In this document: one piece after another, positions 1 through 7,571 of the stretch | Numbering within the stretch: position 1 is the stretch's first letter | Layout: each line of letters begins with the position of its first letter | The notes under the pieces: model-generated | Seen by the model: the letters and a program-made list of their open reading frames with translations, nothing else | Databases searched by the model: none | What the model was told of the DNA's origin: nothing | Position numbers and translations under genes: made by a program | DNA from: JAAYAY01 sp964429355 | GTDB lineage: Bacteria > Planctomycetota > Planctomycetia > Pirellulales > Thermoguttaceae | Reading direction: 5' to 3' | NCBI GenBank assembly: GCA_964429355.1 | Contig: CAYSCH010000249.1 | Coordinates: forward strand, 1 to 14,301 | Length of the DNA stretch: 14,301 nucleotides

Positions 1-2
1 CC

Positions 3-491
3 AAGAAGGGATGCCAGAGCCTGCCCTTGTTGCGCAAGACGTTCGAGTGGGGCCGGGCGGTGAGTCCGTCGCAACCGTTGAGTGCGGTTCTCGAAACGCG
101 AACCAAGGAGGACATGACCCAGTTCCTCGAGGAGAACTGCGACGTGATCACCTTCCACAGCTATGGCGGACCGGAGGCCATCATGGAATTCATCGGGCGT
201 TTGAAGGTGTACGGGCGGCCCCTCATCTGCACGGAGTACATGGCCCGGCCGCGCGGCAGCACGTTCCAGGCCATCCTTCCCATCTTGCACCGCGAACGGA
301 TCGGAGCGATCAGCTTCGGCCTGGTGGTGGGCAAGATGAACACCCAATTCCCCTGGGGCAGCAAGAAGGGCTCGCCTGAGCCGGAGGTCTGGTTCCACGA
401 CGTCTTCCGGCCCGACGGTACACCGTTCGATCCCGAAGAGACCCGACTGATCAAGCGTCTCAGCGGACGGGCAGCATCGGACGGCATTTGA
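3..491 (+). CDS. Glycoside hydrolase, '1,4-beta-xylanase'-like TIM barrel (C-terminal part, 5' truncated)
   Basis: The frame is open from the window edge to TGA at 489-491, so only about the last 162 residues are present and the true start lies to the left. The sequence reads like the last strands of a (beta/alpha)8 glycosidase: 'DVITFHSYGG', then 'GRPLICTEYMAR', whose Glu (codon 234-236) sits where GH5-like clan A enzymes carry the nucleophile at the end of strand 7. The section from 'GAISFGLVVGK' to 'EVWFHDVFRPDGTPF' is typical of planctomycete proteins annotated as 1,4-beta-xylanase or cellulase-family glycosyl hydrolase. Its substrate cannot be read from this piece, and the xylanase label is a family name only. 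It precedes the sugar-metabolism operon and fits a polysaccharide-use context, but a 280-bp gap separates them. Confidence 0.75.
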   Translation, partial: KKGCQSLPLLRKTFEWGRAVSPSQPLSAVLETRTKEDMTQFLEENCDVITFHSYGGPEAIMEFIGRLKVYGRPLICTEYMARPRGSTFQAILPILHRERIGAISFGLVVGKMNTQFPWGSKKGSPEPEVWFHDVFRPDGTPFDPEETRLIKRLSGRAASDGI

Positions 492-537
492 GAGGGAGCC
501 GTTGTCGCAAATTCTTATATTTTCTGCGCAAAGGCGT

Positions 538-732
538 GCGTTGACACTTGGGCGTGCCGAGGTGAGACTCAGCGAAGTTGCCTAGCCGGGTAGCGCCTAT
601 CAGCGGAGCGCCGAATTGGCAGGCTATCGCGGCTGGCTGGTGATTGAAACGGCCACCGTGGAAGGCCGCCCCGTGGTCGACTGCCACCGCGACAATCTGA
701 AGTATCTCCGGTCCCTGTTCTTGACCTCCTGA
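538..732 (+). pseudogene. Remnant of a sugar phosphate isomerase/epimerase-like TIM barrel (C-terminus only)
   Basis: Between the glycosidase and the permease one frame still reads like the C-terminus of a xylose isomerase-like TIM-barrel protein: 'LGRAEVRLSEVA', a TAG stop at 583-585, then 'AELAGYRGWLVIETA' and 'DNLKYLRSLF' before TGA at 730-732. In intact members, a phrase like 'LGEGEVD..AV..AL...GYRGWLVIE' is followed by a helix ending 'YLR..L'. Upstream of about 538 nothing recognisable remains in this frame, so the N-terminal three quarters are missing. I infer a decayed gene that once sat just upstream of the permease. Such isomerase/epimerase proteins commonly neighbour Gfo/Idh/MocA oxidoreductases, which fits the genes that follow. 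A chance resemblance is possible because the fragment is short. Confidence 0.5.
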
Positions 733-774
733 GTGCCGCTTCCCCGAACCGCCTGGCCAGGTAGGGAGATTCAC

Positions 775-1947
775 GTGAGTTGGGAAATCTACTTCGCCCT
801 GAGCATGATGATGTTCCTCGAGTTCGCCGTGCGGGGAACCTGGGCGCCGGTACTTTCAGCGCGTCTGTTGGGTCCCCTCGGCATGAGCGGGAAACAGGTC
901 GGCTGGATCTACGGCCTGGTTCCGCTGGCGACGATCGTGGCCCCCCTGGTTGTCGGGCCGATTGTCGATCGCTGGCTGCCCACGCAATGGGTGTTGGCCG
1001 GCGCACATCTGGTGAGCGGCGCGGCTTTGATCCTGGCCGCCTGGCTGAGCCGTTTCCCGCAGTTGCTGGCGACCATGGCGGTGCACGCGCTGTGTTTCGC
1101 TCCCACGGTGGCCCTGGTCAATTCGCTCGCTTTCTCCCACCTGACCAAGCCGGAATCGGAGTTCTTCTGGGTGCGCGTGTGGGGATCGATCGGTTGGGTG
1201 CTGGCCGGCTGGATCCTGGCCGGCTGGCGGCGTTGGGGACGCCAGTCGCAGCGGATCAGCGACGCCCTGCTGCTGGCCGGAGTTCTCTCGCTGGGGATGG
1301 CCGTCTTCTGCGCCGTTTGCCTGCCGCACACGCCCCCCTCGCCGGGGCGCCCGCCGTGGACCACGGGCTTGGAGATCCTCAAGGATCCGAAGGTGTTGAC
1401 CTTCCTGATCATCTCCTTCGTCGTCGCCACGCAGCTTCAGTTTTATTACATGGGCACCTCGCGGTTCCTGGAGGAGATCGGCTTCCGTACGGCTTCCATT
1501 CCCGCCATCATGACGGTTGCCCAGTTGGCCGAGATCGTGGCGATGGCCCAGGTGCTCCCCTTCGTCCTGCCCAAGCTGGGCTACCAGGCCACGTTGACCA
1601 TCGGGGTCGTACTCTGGGTGCTGCTCTATGCGGTTTACCTGATCGGGCGTCCGCGCTGGCTCGTGGTGGCTTCCATGGGACTGCACGGATTCGCTTTCGC
1701 CTTCTTTCTCGATGCGGCGGTGATCTACGTCAACCGCATCACTCCGGAGCAACTGCGCGGATCGGCCCAATCGCTCTACGCCGCCGTGACGTTGGGCCTG
1801 GGACTGTTCGTGGGGACCCAGTTCACCGGTTGGGTGCTCGACAGGCTGCGCAAGGATACGGGCTATCGCTGGCGGGCAATCTTCGCCATACCCTGTGCCG
1901 TGTTGGCTCTGTGCGCGATCGCGTTCGTGGTATTCTTCGAGGAGTGA
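775..1947 (+). CDS. MFS permease, nucleoside:H+ symporter (NHS)-like
   Basis: A 390-residue, strongly hydrophobic protein with about 12 membrane segments and few charges outside short loops. The N-terminus (FALSMMMFLEFAVRGTWAPV, then LGMSGKQVGWIYG and VAPLVVGPIVDRW) follows the layout of NupG-type nucleoside:proton symporters, including the GxxxDR-like loop after helix 2. Planctomycete members are often found in sugar-catabolic clusters, so a carbohydrate, nucleoside or glycoside substrate is likely but unproven. I chose GTG at 775 because AGGGAG (763-768) sits 6 bases upstream; the frame stays open to a GTG at 733, but that abuts the remnant's stop and adds a non-membrane leader. It is first in the apparent operon and ends 30 bp before the next gene. 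It contains a 12-bp direct repeat encoding LAGW-I-LAGW (1201-1227). Confidence 0.8.
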   Translation: MSWEIYFALSMMMFLEFAVRGTWAPVLSARLLGPLGMSGKQVGWIYGLVPLATIVAPLVVGPIVDRWLPTQWVLAGAHLVSGAALILAAWLSRFPQLLATMAVHALCFAPTVALVNSLAFSHLTKPESEFFWVRVWGSIGWVLAGWILAGWRRWGRQSQRISDALLLAGVLSLGMAVFCAVCLPHTPPSPGRPPWTTGLEILKDPKVLTFLIISFVVATQLQFYYMGTSRFLEEIGFRTASIPAIMTVAQLAEIVAMAQVLPFVLPKLGYQATLTIGVVLWVLLYAVYLIGRPRWLVVASMGLHGFAFAFFLDAAVIYVNRITPEQLRGSAQSLYAAVTLGLGLFVGTQFTGWVLDRLRKDTGYRWRAIFAIPCAVLALCAIAFVVFFEE

Positions 1948-1977
1948 CACGCACCAAACGACAGGAAGGACGGACCG

Positions 1978-3222
1978 ATGATTCAGATCGGGATTGTGGG
2001 CTGCGGGCGGATCATGGCGGCGCATTTGCGCGGCTACCGATTGCTGCGCGAGGCGGGCGTGGATGATTTCCGCATCACGGCGCTCTGTTCCGTGCCGCTC
2101 GAAGAGGCGCAGATGTATGCCCGCCGCGGTGAAGGTCCCCCGCAGCGAGCCGCGGTGAGCAGTTTTGCCGACGATCCGCTGGCCGTGGCCGACGAGTACG
2201 TCTCCGACTTCCAGGACGACGTCGACGTGCAACTCTACGACGACTTTCGGAAGATGATCGCCGAGGCCCCGATCAACGCGGTGAACGACTTCACGAACCT
2301 CGCCTTGCACCACCAGGTGGCCGCGGCGGCGTTGGAAAGCGGAAAGGACCTGCTGACGGAGAAACCGATGGCGGTCAGCGTGCGGGCCGCCCGGCAGATG
2401 TGCGAAGCAGCCGAGGCACGAGACCTCGTGCTGGGAGTGTTCCAGAGCGGGCGGTTTATGCCTCGGACGCGTCATCTCCATTGGCTTTTCGAGACGAACC
2501 GTTGCGGCCGGCTGCAGATGGCCATGGTAGGCAGCATCGCGGCACGTTGGGCGCCCGATGCGATCGTGGCCGACACGCCCTGGCGGCATCGGCGCGGCGA
2601 AGCGGGCGGAGTCGCCCTCGACGTAGGAGTCCACCGCTTCGATATGATCCGCTATCTGGCAGGTGAGATCGCAACCATCCAGGCCAACACGGCGACGATC
2701 GAGCCGGAACGATTCACTCGCGATGCCGACGGCAACGTGGTTCGCCGGGTGGAGTGCGATGCGGATGACACGATGTTCGCCGCCTTCGATACGGACCGTG
2801 GGACGGTCGGCAACCTCCTGGTCAGTTGGGCCGGCTGCGGCGGCCCGACGTTCCTCGGGGCCGGGGACGTCTTCTACGGGACGGGCGGGCGAGTGTCGGG
2901 CAACGAAGTCACCTTCGCCGACGGATCGACCGCCGACCTGGCCGAACTGTACGAGAGAGAGTGCGACCCGGCACGCAAGGAGAAGGATTTCCCGCTCGGG
3001 ATCCGGAACGCCTTTGCCCTGACCCATTACGACTGGCTCGAGGCCGTGCGGCAGCGGCACCCGCCGGAAACCAGCGGGCGCGACGCGCTAACCAGCTTGG
3101 CCTGCGCGTTTGCCGTGCTCGAATCGGCCCAGGCCGGGCGGCGAGTCGACGTGGAGGAAGTCCTGTCCGGCCGGCTTCGCGACTACCAGCAGCCGCTCGA
3201 CGAGCATTACTCCGTCCTGTGA
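1978..3222 (+). CDS. Gfo/Idh/MocA family oxidoreductase (canonical type)
   Basis: A 414-residue cytoplasmic NAD(P)-dependent dehydrogenase. The Rossmann start is canonical, G5-x-x-G8-x-G10 (GIVGCGRIM). The family EKP motif is at 128-130, with Lys129 the expected catalytic/nicotinamide-contacting lysine. The C-terminal catalytic motif GGVALDVGVH (210-219) supplies Asp215 and His219. These features predict oxidation or reduction of a sugar, inositol or keto-sugar hydroxyl; the substrate cannot be told from sequence. AGGAAGG (about 1963-1969) supports ATG at 1978. It follows the permease by 30 bp and precedes a second, divergent member by 42 bp. Two members of this superfamily side by side usually act on the same sugar at different positions or as an oxidation/reduction pair (inference). 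The acidic insertion at residues 65-90 (DDPLAVADEY...DFQDDVDV) lengthens it beyond typical family members. Confidence 0.87.
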   Translation: MIQIGIVGCGRIMAAHLRGYRLLREAGVDDFRITALCSVPLEEAQMYARRGEGPPQRAAVSSFADDPLAVADEYVSDFQDDVDVQLYDDFRKMIAEAPINAVNDFTNLALHHQVAAAALESGKDLLTEKPMAVSVRAARQMCEAAEARDLVLGVFQSGRFMPRTRHLHWLFETNRCGRLQMAMVGSIAARWAPDAIVADTPWRHRRGEAGGVALDVGVHRFDMIRYLAGEIATIQANTATIEPERFTRDADGNVVRRVECDADDTMFAAFDTDRGTVGNLLVSWAGCGGPTFLGAGDVFYGTGGRVSGNEVTFADGSTADLAELYERECDPARKEKDFPLGIRNAFALTHYDWLEAVRQRHPPETSGRDALTSLACAFAVLESAQAGRRVDVEEVLSGRLRDYQQPLDEHYSVL

Positions 3223-3264
3223 CAAGGCGGCAGGACGCCAACCCAAGCGATTTCGGAGGTTTTC

Positions 3265-4308
3265 ATGAGCAAGAAGTATCGCATCGGCGTGTTGGGCCTG
3301 ACCCACGACCACGTGTGGACCGTGCTCGAGAGTCTCATGGATCGGGAAGACGGCTGCCTGGCCGCGGTGGCCGATCCTCACCAGCCGCTTCTGGACAAGG
3401 CCCGGGAGAAGTTCGACTGCCCGTGCTACACCGACTACAAGGTTATGGCGGACGGGGAAGACCTGGACGCGGCGTTCGTGTTCTGCGACAAGGCCCAGGG
3501 GACCGAGCTGACGGTGTGGGCGGCCGGGCGGGGCCTGCACGTGATGGTCGAGAAACCAATGGCCGCCACGCTGGCGGGGGCGGAGCAGATGCTGGCAGCC
3601 GCCCGGAAGGCGAACGTGCGTTTGATGATCAACTGGCCGATCGTCTGGCGCCCGCAGGTGCAGGCGGCGCTGGCCATAGCCACGAAACCCGAATTCGGCG
3701 ACATCTGGCAGATCACCTACCGCACGGGACACGGCGGTCCCCAGGTGGAATGCTCGCCCTATTTTCGCGAGTGGATCCTCGATCCCCAGCGAAGCGGAGC
3801 GGGAGCCCTGGTCGACATGTCCGGCTATGGGATCAACGTGGCGTGCCATCTGCTGGGACAGCCCCAACGGGTCAGCGCCGTTGTCGGGCTGCTGCGCGAA
3901 AAAGACATTCCGGTCGAGGACAACGCCATCGTCGTGATGACCTACCCCAAGGCGATTGCCACCTCGGAGGGCGTCTGGGGGCAAGTCGGCCATCCGACGA
4001 CGGGTTATCTGGCCACGATCTGGGGCACGCGAGGTTCGGTGACGTTTGGTCCTTGCAAGGGTGGGCGGATCTGGAGCACCACGGAAACCCAAGATAACGT
4101 GGAGGTATCGCCGCAGCAGCCCGAGCCGCATATGGCCAGTGGCGTGGCCCATTTCCTTTGGGCGTTGAGCACCGGCAACGACTTCCATCCGCTCTGCCGG
4201 CCCACGACCTGCCGCAATACCCAGGAGGTGCTGGAGGCGGCGAAACGTTCGGCCAGGCAAGGCAGCGTGGTGGCCCTGCCGGTGGATCCGGCCGGCGGCC
4301 CGGCTTGA
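3265..4308 (+). CDS. Gfo/Idh/MocA family oxidoreductase (divergent type)
   Basis: A 347-residue second member of the family. EKP is at 96-98 (Lys97), so the dehydrogenase fold is secure. Two departures are visible. The nucleotide-binding loop reads G8-V-L-G11-L-T-H-D-H instead of G-x-x-G-x-G, with Thr13 replacing the third glycine. The catalytic segment GAGALVDMSGYG (178-189) has Asp184 but Tyr188 where the partner has His. Tyr-type variants exist in this superfamily, so it may be active with a different acid/base residue rather than dead. It shares the 'GAGALVD' and 'YFREWILDP' features of planctomycete sugar oxidoreductases. GGAGG (3255-3259), 5 bases before ATG, fixes the start. It ends 19 bp before the GRE activase and belongs to the same transcription unit. 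Confidence 0.83.
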   Translation: MSKKYRIGVLGLTHDHVWTVLESLMDREDGCLAAVADPHQPLLDKAREKFDCPCYTDYKVMADGEDLDAAFVFCDKAQGTELTVWAAGRGLHVMVEKPMAATLAGAEQMLAAARKANVRLMINWPIVWRPQVQAALAIATKPEFGDIWQITYRTGHGGPQVECSPYFREWILDPQRSGAGALVDMSGYGINVACHLLGQPQRVSAVVGLLREKDIPVEDNAIVVMTYPKAIATSEGVWGQVGHPTTGYLATIWGTRGSVTFGPCKGGRIWSTTETQDNVEVSPQQPEPHMASGVAHFLWALSTGNDFHPLCRPTTCRNTQEVLEAAKRSARQGSVVALPVDPAGGPA

Positions 4309-4327
4309 CCGGTGAGGAGTGATCCTG

Positions 4328-5341
4328 GTGACCCGCGGAATCATTACGCACATTCAGCGATTCTCCGTACACGACGGCCCCGGCATCCGAACCACGGTGT
4401 TTCTCAAGGGCTGCCAGATGGGTTGCCCTTGGTGCCACAATCCCGAGAGCCGCAATCCCCACCCGGAAATCCAGGCCTTTGCCGATCGCTGTATCGGCTG
4501 CCGATACTGCGTCGGGCAGTGCGAGCAAGGGGGGCACGAGTTTGTCAGGCAGCAACATGTCTTCCACCGGGAACGGTGCATAGCCTGCGGGCGTTGTGCT
4601 CAGAGCTGTTATGCCCGGGCAATGGTTCTGGTGGGCCAGACGCGGACGGCGCAGGAGGTCGTTGACGAGGTTCTGGCCGACCGGGAGTTCTACGAATCGT
4701 CGGGCGGAGGCGTGACGATTTCCGGAGGCGAACCGCTGGCACAGTCCCGTTTCACCTACGCCATCCTGAAGCTCTGCAAGCAAGCCGTAATCCATACGGC
4801 GATCGAAACGAACCTGGCCTGGCCCTGGTCTGTCGTCGAATCGCTGGCCGACGTGACGGATCTGTTCATGGTGGACATCAAGGTGATGGACGACGGTCAA
4901 CACCGGGAGTTGACGGGCGTTTCCAACCGGCCGATCCTGGAGAACCTGCGCCGCCTGGATAGGCAAGGCAAACCGTCGATCGTGCGCACGCCGTTGATTG
5001 CCGGGCTCAACGATCGGCCTGAGCAGATCGAGAGCATCGCCGACTGGCTTGCCGAATTGACCGGCGTACGGCAGTATGAATTGCTGCCTTACCATCCGCT
5101 GGGTACGGGCAAGTACGAGGCCTTGGGGCTGGCCGGACCACCCGAGGACTATTGCAGCCCTTCCCACGAACACCTGCGCGACCTGGTGGCACGGGCCAGC
5201 CGTCCGAACCTGGTGGTCAAGGCGGCCGGCGTGCCGGCGGTCTCCGCAAACCACGATGAGGGCCGACCACGCGATCCGGCTTCTTCGAGACAACGGTTTC
5301 ACGATCCGTTCATTCAGAATGCAGACTCCCATGATGGATAG
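4328..5341 (+). CDS. Glycyl radical enzyme activase (radical SAM, PflA-like, with two 4Fe-4S ferredoxin motifs)
   Basis: A 337-residue radical SAM enzyme that cleaves S-adenosylmethionine to abstract hydrogen from the glycine of its partner GRE. Numbered from GTG 4328, the radical SAM cluster motif is C29-x3-C33-x2-C36 (GCQMGCPWCHNPES). Two ferredoxin-type sets follow: C55/C58/C61/C65 and C84/C87/C90/C94. This three-cluster layout is normal for activases of dehydratase/lyase-class GREs and is absent from the shorter housekeeping PflA. The SAM-binding GGE is at 133-135 (TISGGEP). GTG 4328 is preferred because GAGGAG (4314-4319) lies 8 bases upstream; a GTG at 4319 would overlap that site. The last ten or so codons overlap the GRE start, so translation is probably coupled. 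The C-terminal tail beyond about residue 300 looks low in conservation. Confidence 0.92.
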   Translation: MTRGIITHIQRFSVHDGPGIRTTVFLKGCQMGCPWCHNPESRNPHPEIQAFADRCIGCRYCVGQCEQGGHEFVRQQHVFHRERCIACGRCAQSCYARAMVLVGQTRTAQEVVDEVLADREFYESSGGGVTISGGEPLAQSRFTYAILKLCKQAVIHTAIETNLAWPWSVVESLADVTDLFMVDIKVMDDGQHRELTGVSNRPILENLRRLDRQGKPSIVRTPLIAGLNDRPEQIESIADWLAELTGVRQYELLPYHPLGTGKYEALGLAGPPEDYCSPSHEHLRDLVARASRPNLVVKAAGVPAVSANHDEGRPRDPASSRQRFHDPFIQNADSHDG

Positions 5342-7493
5342 ACTCGACTACGCGGCACGTTTGGAACATCTTCGTGAGAGGAAGCAGGCCCAAACCCAGG
5401 CCAAGCTCCGCAAGGCCGGCTTCATGGACGAAGACGACTACGGCCAGGTCCTGCCGCCCGAAGATTTCCAGTGGAAGCCCATGTCCAACCATCCCAACGG
5501 TTCGTTCTACGGGCTGGACGGCTGGTCGCGGAACTTCTGCAGCCTGATGGAGAACCATCCGGTCTACGTCGACCCCATGGACGCCCTGGCCGGGCGGTAC
5601 ATGTTCCTGCTGAAACGGATGCGGACTCCGATCTGGCCCCCGGAATACAGTTACTCCCATCTCGAGGCCGACCAGGCGAAGTACGGCATCATTCACGGTA
5701 TCGGCAACGACGCTCATTTCGCCCCCGATTACCAGATCGGCCTGGAACTGGGCTGGGGCGGATTGCTGGCGAAGGTCCGCCGCTGCCGCCGGCAGCACGG
5801 TCCGGAGAAAGCGGCTTTCTTCCAGGCGGAAGAGGACGTGATTCTGGCCATCCAAGGTTGGATTCGCCGCACGGTGGCGGCCGTCGAAAAGGCCGAGGCC
5901 GCCGAGACCGATCCCGAGTTGCGGGAGAACCTGCGGCAGATGGCGGAAGCGAACCGCGGGGTTGTTGACGGCCCGCCCCGGACCTTGCGCGAGGCGTGCC
6001 AGTGGATCGCCTGGTTCAACATGGTTTCGCGGACCTACAATCGCGACGGCGCGGGCGGGCAGCTCGACGAGTTGCTGCGCCCCTACTACGAACGCGACGT
6101 GCGCGAGGGCCGCATCGACGAGGAAGGGACCGTCTTCCTGCTGGCCTGTCTCCTGCTGAACGATCCCCACTACTATCAACTCGGCGGGCCCGACGCCCAA
6201 GGCCGCGATCAGACCAGCCACATTTCCTTCCTGATACTGGAAGCGGCTCACCGGCTGAAGTCGACCTGCAACCTGACGATCCGCGTGCACGACGGTCTCG
6301 ACCCGCTTCTGCTCCAGCGAGGCGTCGAATACCTGCTGGCCGACCGCAAGGCCTGGCCCCGGTTCTCGGGCGACAAGGCCCTCGTCGAGGGATTCATGCG
6401 GAACGGCTATCCCGCCGAGCTCGCCCGCCGTCGGATTGCCGTGGGCTGCAACTGGATGGCGCTCCCCGGATTGGAATACACCATGAACGACACGGTGAAG
6501 ATCAACGTGGCCAAGGTCTTCACCGTGGCCTTCGACGAGATGATCCGGGCCGGCGGCGAGCCTTGCATCGGCGAACTCCGGCAGCGATTCGAGCAGCACC
6601 TGGAGCAGGCCGTTCTCTGCACGGCCCGCGGAATCGACGTGCAACTGGACTACCAGCACCTCAACGAGCCCGAACTGATCCTGAACCTGCTCAGTCACGG
6701 GCCGATCGAGCGGGGCTTGAACGTGACCAACGGGGGCCTGGACCTGTACAACATGTGCATCGACGGAGCCGGCCTGGCCACCGTGGCCGATTCGTTTGCC
6801 GCCCTGGAGTATCGCGTCGAGATGCAGCACGAGATCTCCTGGACGGAGATCGCCGCGCACCTGGCCGGCGACTACCGGGGCGTCGACGGCGCCCGCGTGC
6901 GGCTGATGATGCAGGCCAGCCCGCATTACGGCGAGGGGGGATCGCTGGGCGACAGGTGGGCCGTCGAAATCTCCCAGATGTTCACTCGCCTGGTCAAAGC
7001 CCGGCCCACGCCCGGCGGGCGCAACATGATCCCGGGGTGGTTCTCGTGGGCCGACACGATTCGATTGGGCAAGCAGATCGTCGCCACCCCGGATGGGCGC
7101 CGCGCCGGCGAACCGATCTCGCACGGCGCGAACCCCAGGCCGGGCTTTCGCGCCGACGGCGCCGCCACCGCCATGGTGAAGGCCGTGGCGACCATTCAGC
7201 CCGGCTACGGCAATACCGCTCCCATCCAACTGGAAATCGATCCGGGCGTGGGGCAGGGCGACGATGCCGTGCGCAATGTGTGCAGCCTCATTCAAACGCA
7301 CTTCGCCTTGGGGGGAACACTCTTTAACATCAACGTGGTCGACGCCGACCAGGTGCTCGCGGCGCACAAGGACCCCTCGAAGTTCCCCGACCTGGTCGTT
7401 CGCGTTACCGGATTCACCGCGTATTTCGCCAGCCTTTCTCCCGAGTTCCGCCAGTTGATCGTGGACCGTATCGTCCGGGAAAGAGCCGCATAG
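5331..7493 (+). CDS. Glycyl radical enzyme (PFL-like family), unassigned class
   Basis: A cytoplasmic, oxygen-sensitive radical enzyme of 720 residues (from ATG 5331). The PFL-like barrel fills most of it, including the GRE-typical 'GPPRTLREACQWIAWF' region. The thiyl-radical cysteine is Cys373 in AVGCNWM, and the glycyl radical motif is RVTGFTAYF at 691-699 with Gly694 as radical site, 26 residues from the C-terminus. Characterised GRE eliminases (choline TMA-lyase, glycerol, propanediol and hydroxyproline dehydratases, isethionate lyase) have Cys-x-Glu; here the +2 residue is Trp375. PFL's Cys-Cys pair is absent too. So it cannot be assigned to a known reaction; a sugar, polyol or sugar-acid substrate is inferred from neighbours. 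Starts at 5319, 5331 and 5334 are in frame and none has a strong ribosome site; overlap with the activase implies coupled translation. No microcompartment targeting peptide is evident. Confidence 0.92.
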   Translation: MMDRLDYAARLEHLRERKQAQTQAKLRKAGFMDEDDYGQVLPPEDFQWKPMSNHPNGSFYGLDGWSRNFCSLMENHPVYVDPMDALAGRYMFLLKRMRTPIWPPEYSYSHLEADQAKYGIIHGIGNDAHFAPDYQIGLELGWGGLLAKVRRCRRQHGPEKAAFFQAEEDVILAIQGWIRRTVAAVEKAEAAETDPELRENLRQMAEANRGVVDGPPRTLREACQWIAWFNMVSRTYNRDGAGGQLDELLRPYYERDVREGRIDEEGTVFLLACLLLNDPHYYQLGGPDAQGRDQTSHISFLILEAAHRLKSTCNLTIRVHDGLDPLLLQRGVEYLLADRKAWPRFSGDKALVEGFMRNGYPAELARRRIAVGCNWMALPGLEYTMNDTVKINVAKVFTVAFDEMIRAGGEPCIGELRQRFEQHLEQAVLCTARGIDVQLDYQHLNEPELILNLLSHGPIERGLNVTNGGLDLYNMCIDGAGLATVADSFAALEYRVEMQHEISWTEIAAHLAGDYRGVDGARVRLMMQASPHYGEGGSLGDRWAVEISQMFTRLVKARPTPGGRNMIPGWFSWADTIRLGKQIVATPDGRRAGEPISHGANPRPGFRADGAATAMVKAVATIQPGYGNTAPIQLEIDPGVGQGDDAVRNVCSLIQTHFALGGTLFNINVVDADQVLAAHKDPSKFPDLVVRVTGFTAYFASLSPEFRQLIVDRIVRERAA

Positions 7494-7505
7494 GGGAGAA
7501 TCGCG

Positions 7506-7571
7506 ATGGACGCGGACGCCGCCGTGAACAGGCTTCATTCCGCAGCCGGAGGGAACGTCATGAAGATCTAA
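7506..7571 (+). other. Possible 21-codon leader ORF ending at the premature TAA
   Basis: ATG at 7506 has AGGGGAG (about 7492-7498), which spans the GRE stop codon, at normal spacing. It reads in the same frame as the downstream signal peptide, through ATG 7560, and stops at TAA 7569-7571 after 21 residues. It may be an upstream in-frame start of the damaged glycosidase-like gene or pure chance. I do not claim a function. Confidence 0.25.
7548..7553 (+). promoter_or_regulatory. Ribosome binding site that fixes the ancestral start of the six-hairpin gene
   Basis: GGAGGG lies 6 bases before ATG 7560. This ideal spacing, together with a downstream signal-peptide-like sequence in the same frame, shows that 7560 was the original start even though TAA occurs at codon 4. 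Confidence 0.6.

Noticed and set aside
541..570. TTGACA at 541-546 as a -35 box
   Set aside because: No acceptable -10 follows at 16-18 bases, and the stretch falls inside the isomerase remnant frame.
856..3060. 734-codon open frame on the minus strand
   Set aside because: It lies antisense to the permease and first oxidoreductase, both clear families. Its product is an Arg/His/Gly-rich string with no recognisable motif, as expected from GC-rich codon bias.
2826..4097. 423-codon plus-strand frame overlapping both oxidoreductases
   Set aside because: It is out of frame with two well-supported genes, and its product has no coherent motif.
4319..4327. GTG 4319 as activase start
   Set aside because: It overlaps the GAGGAG ribosome site, which is correctly spaced for GTG 4328.
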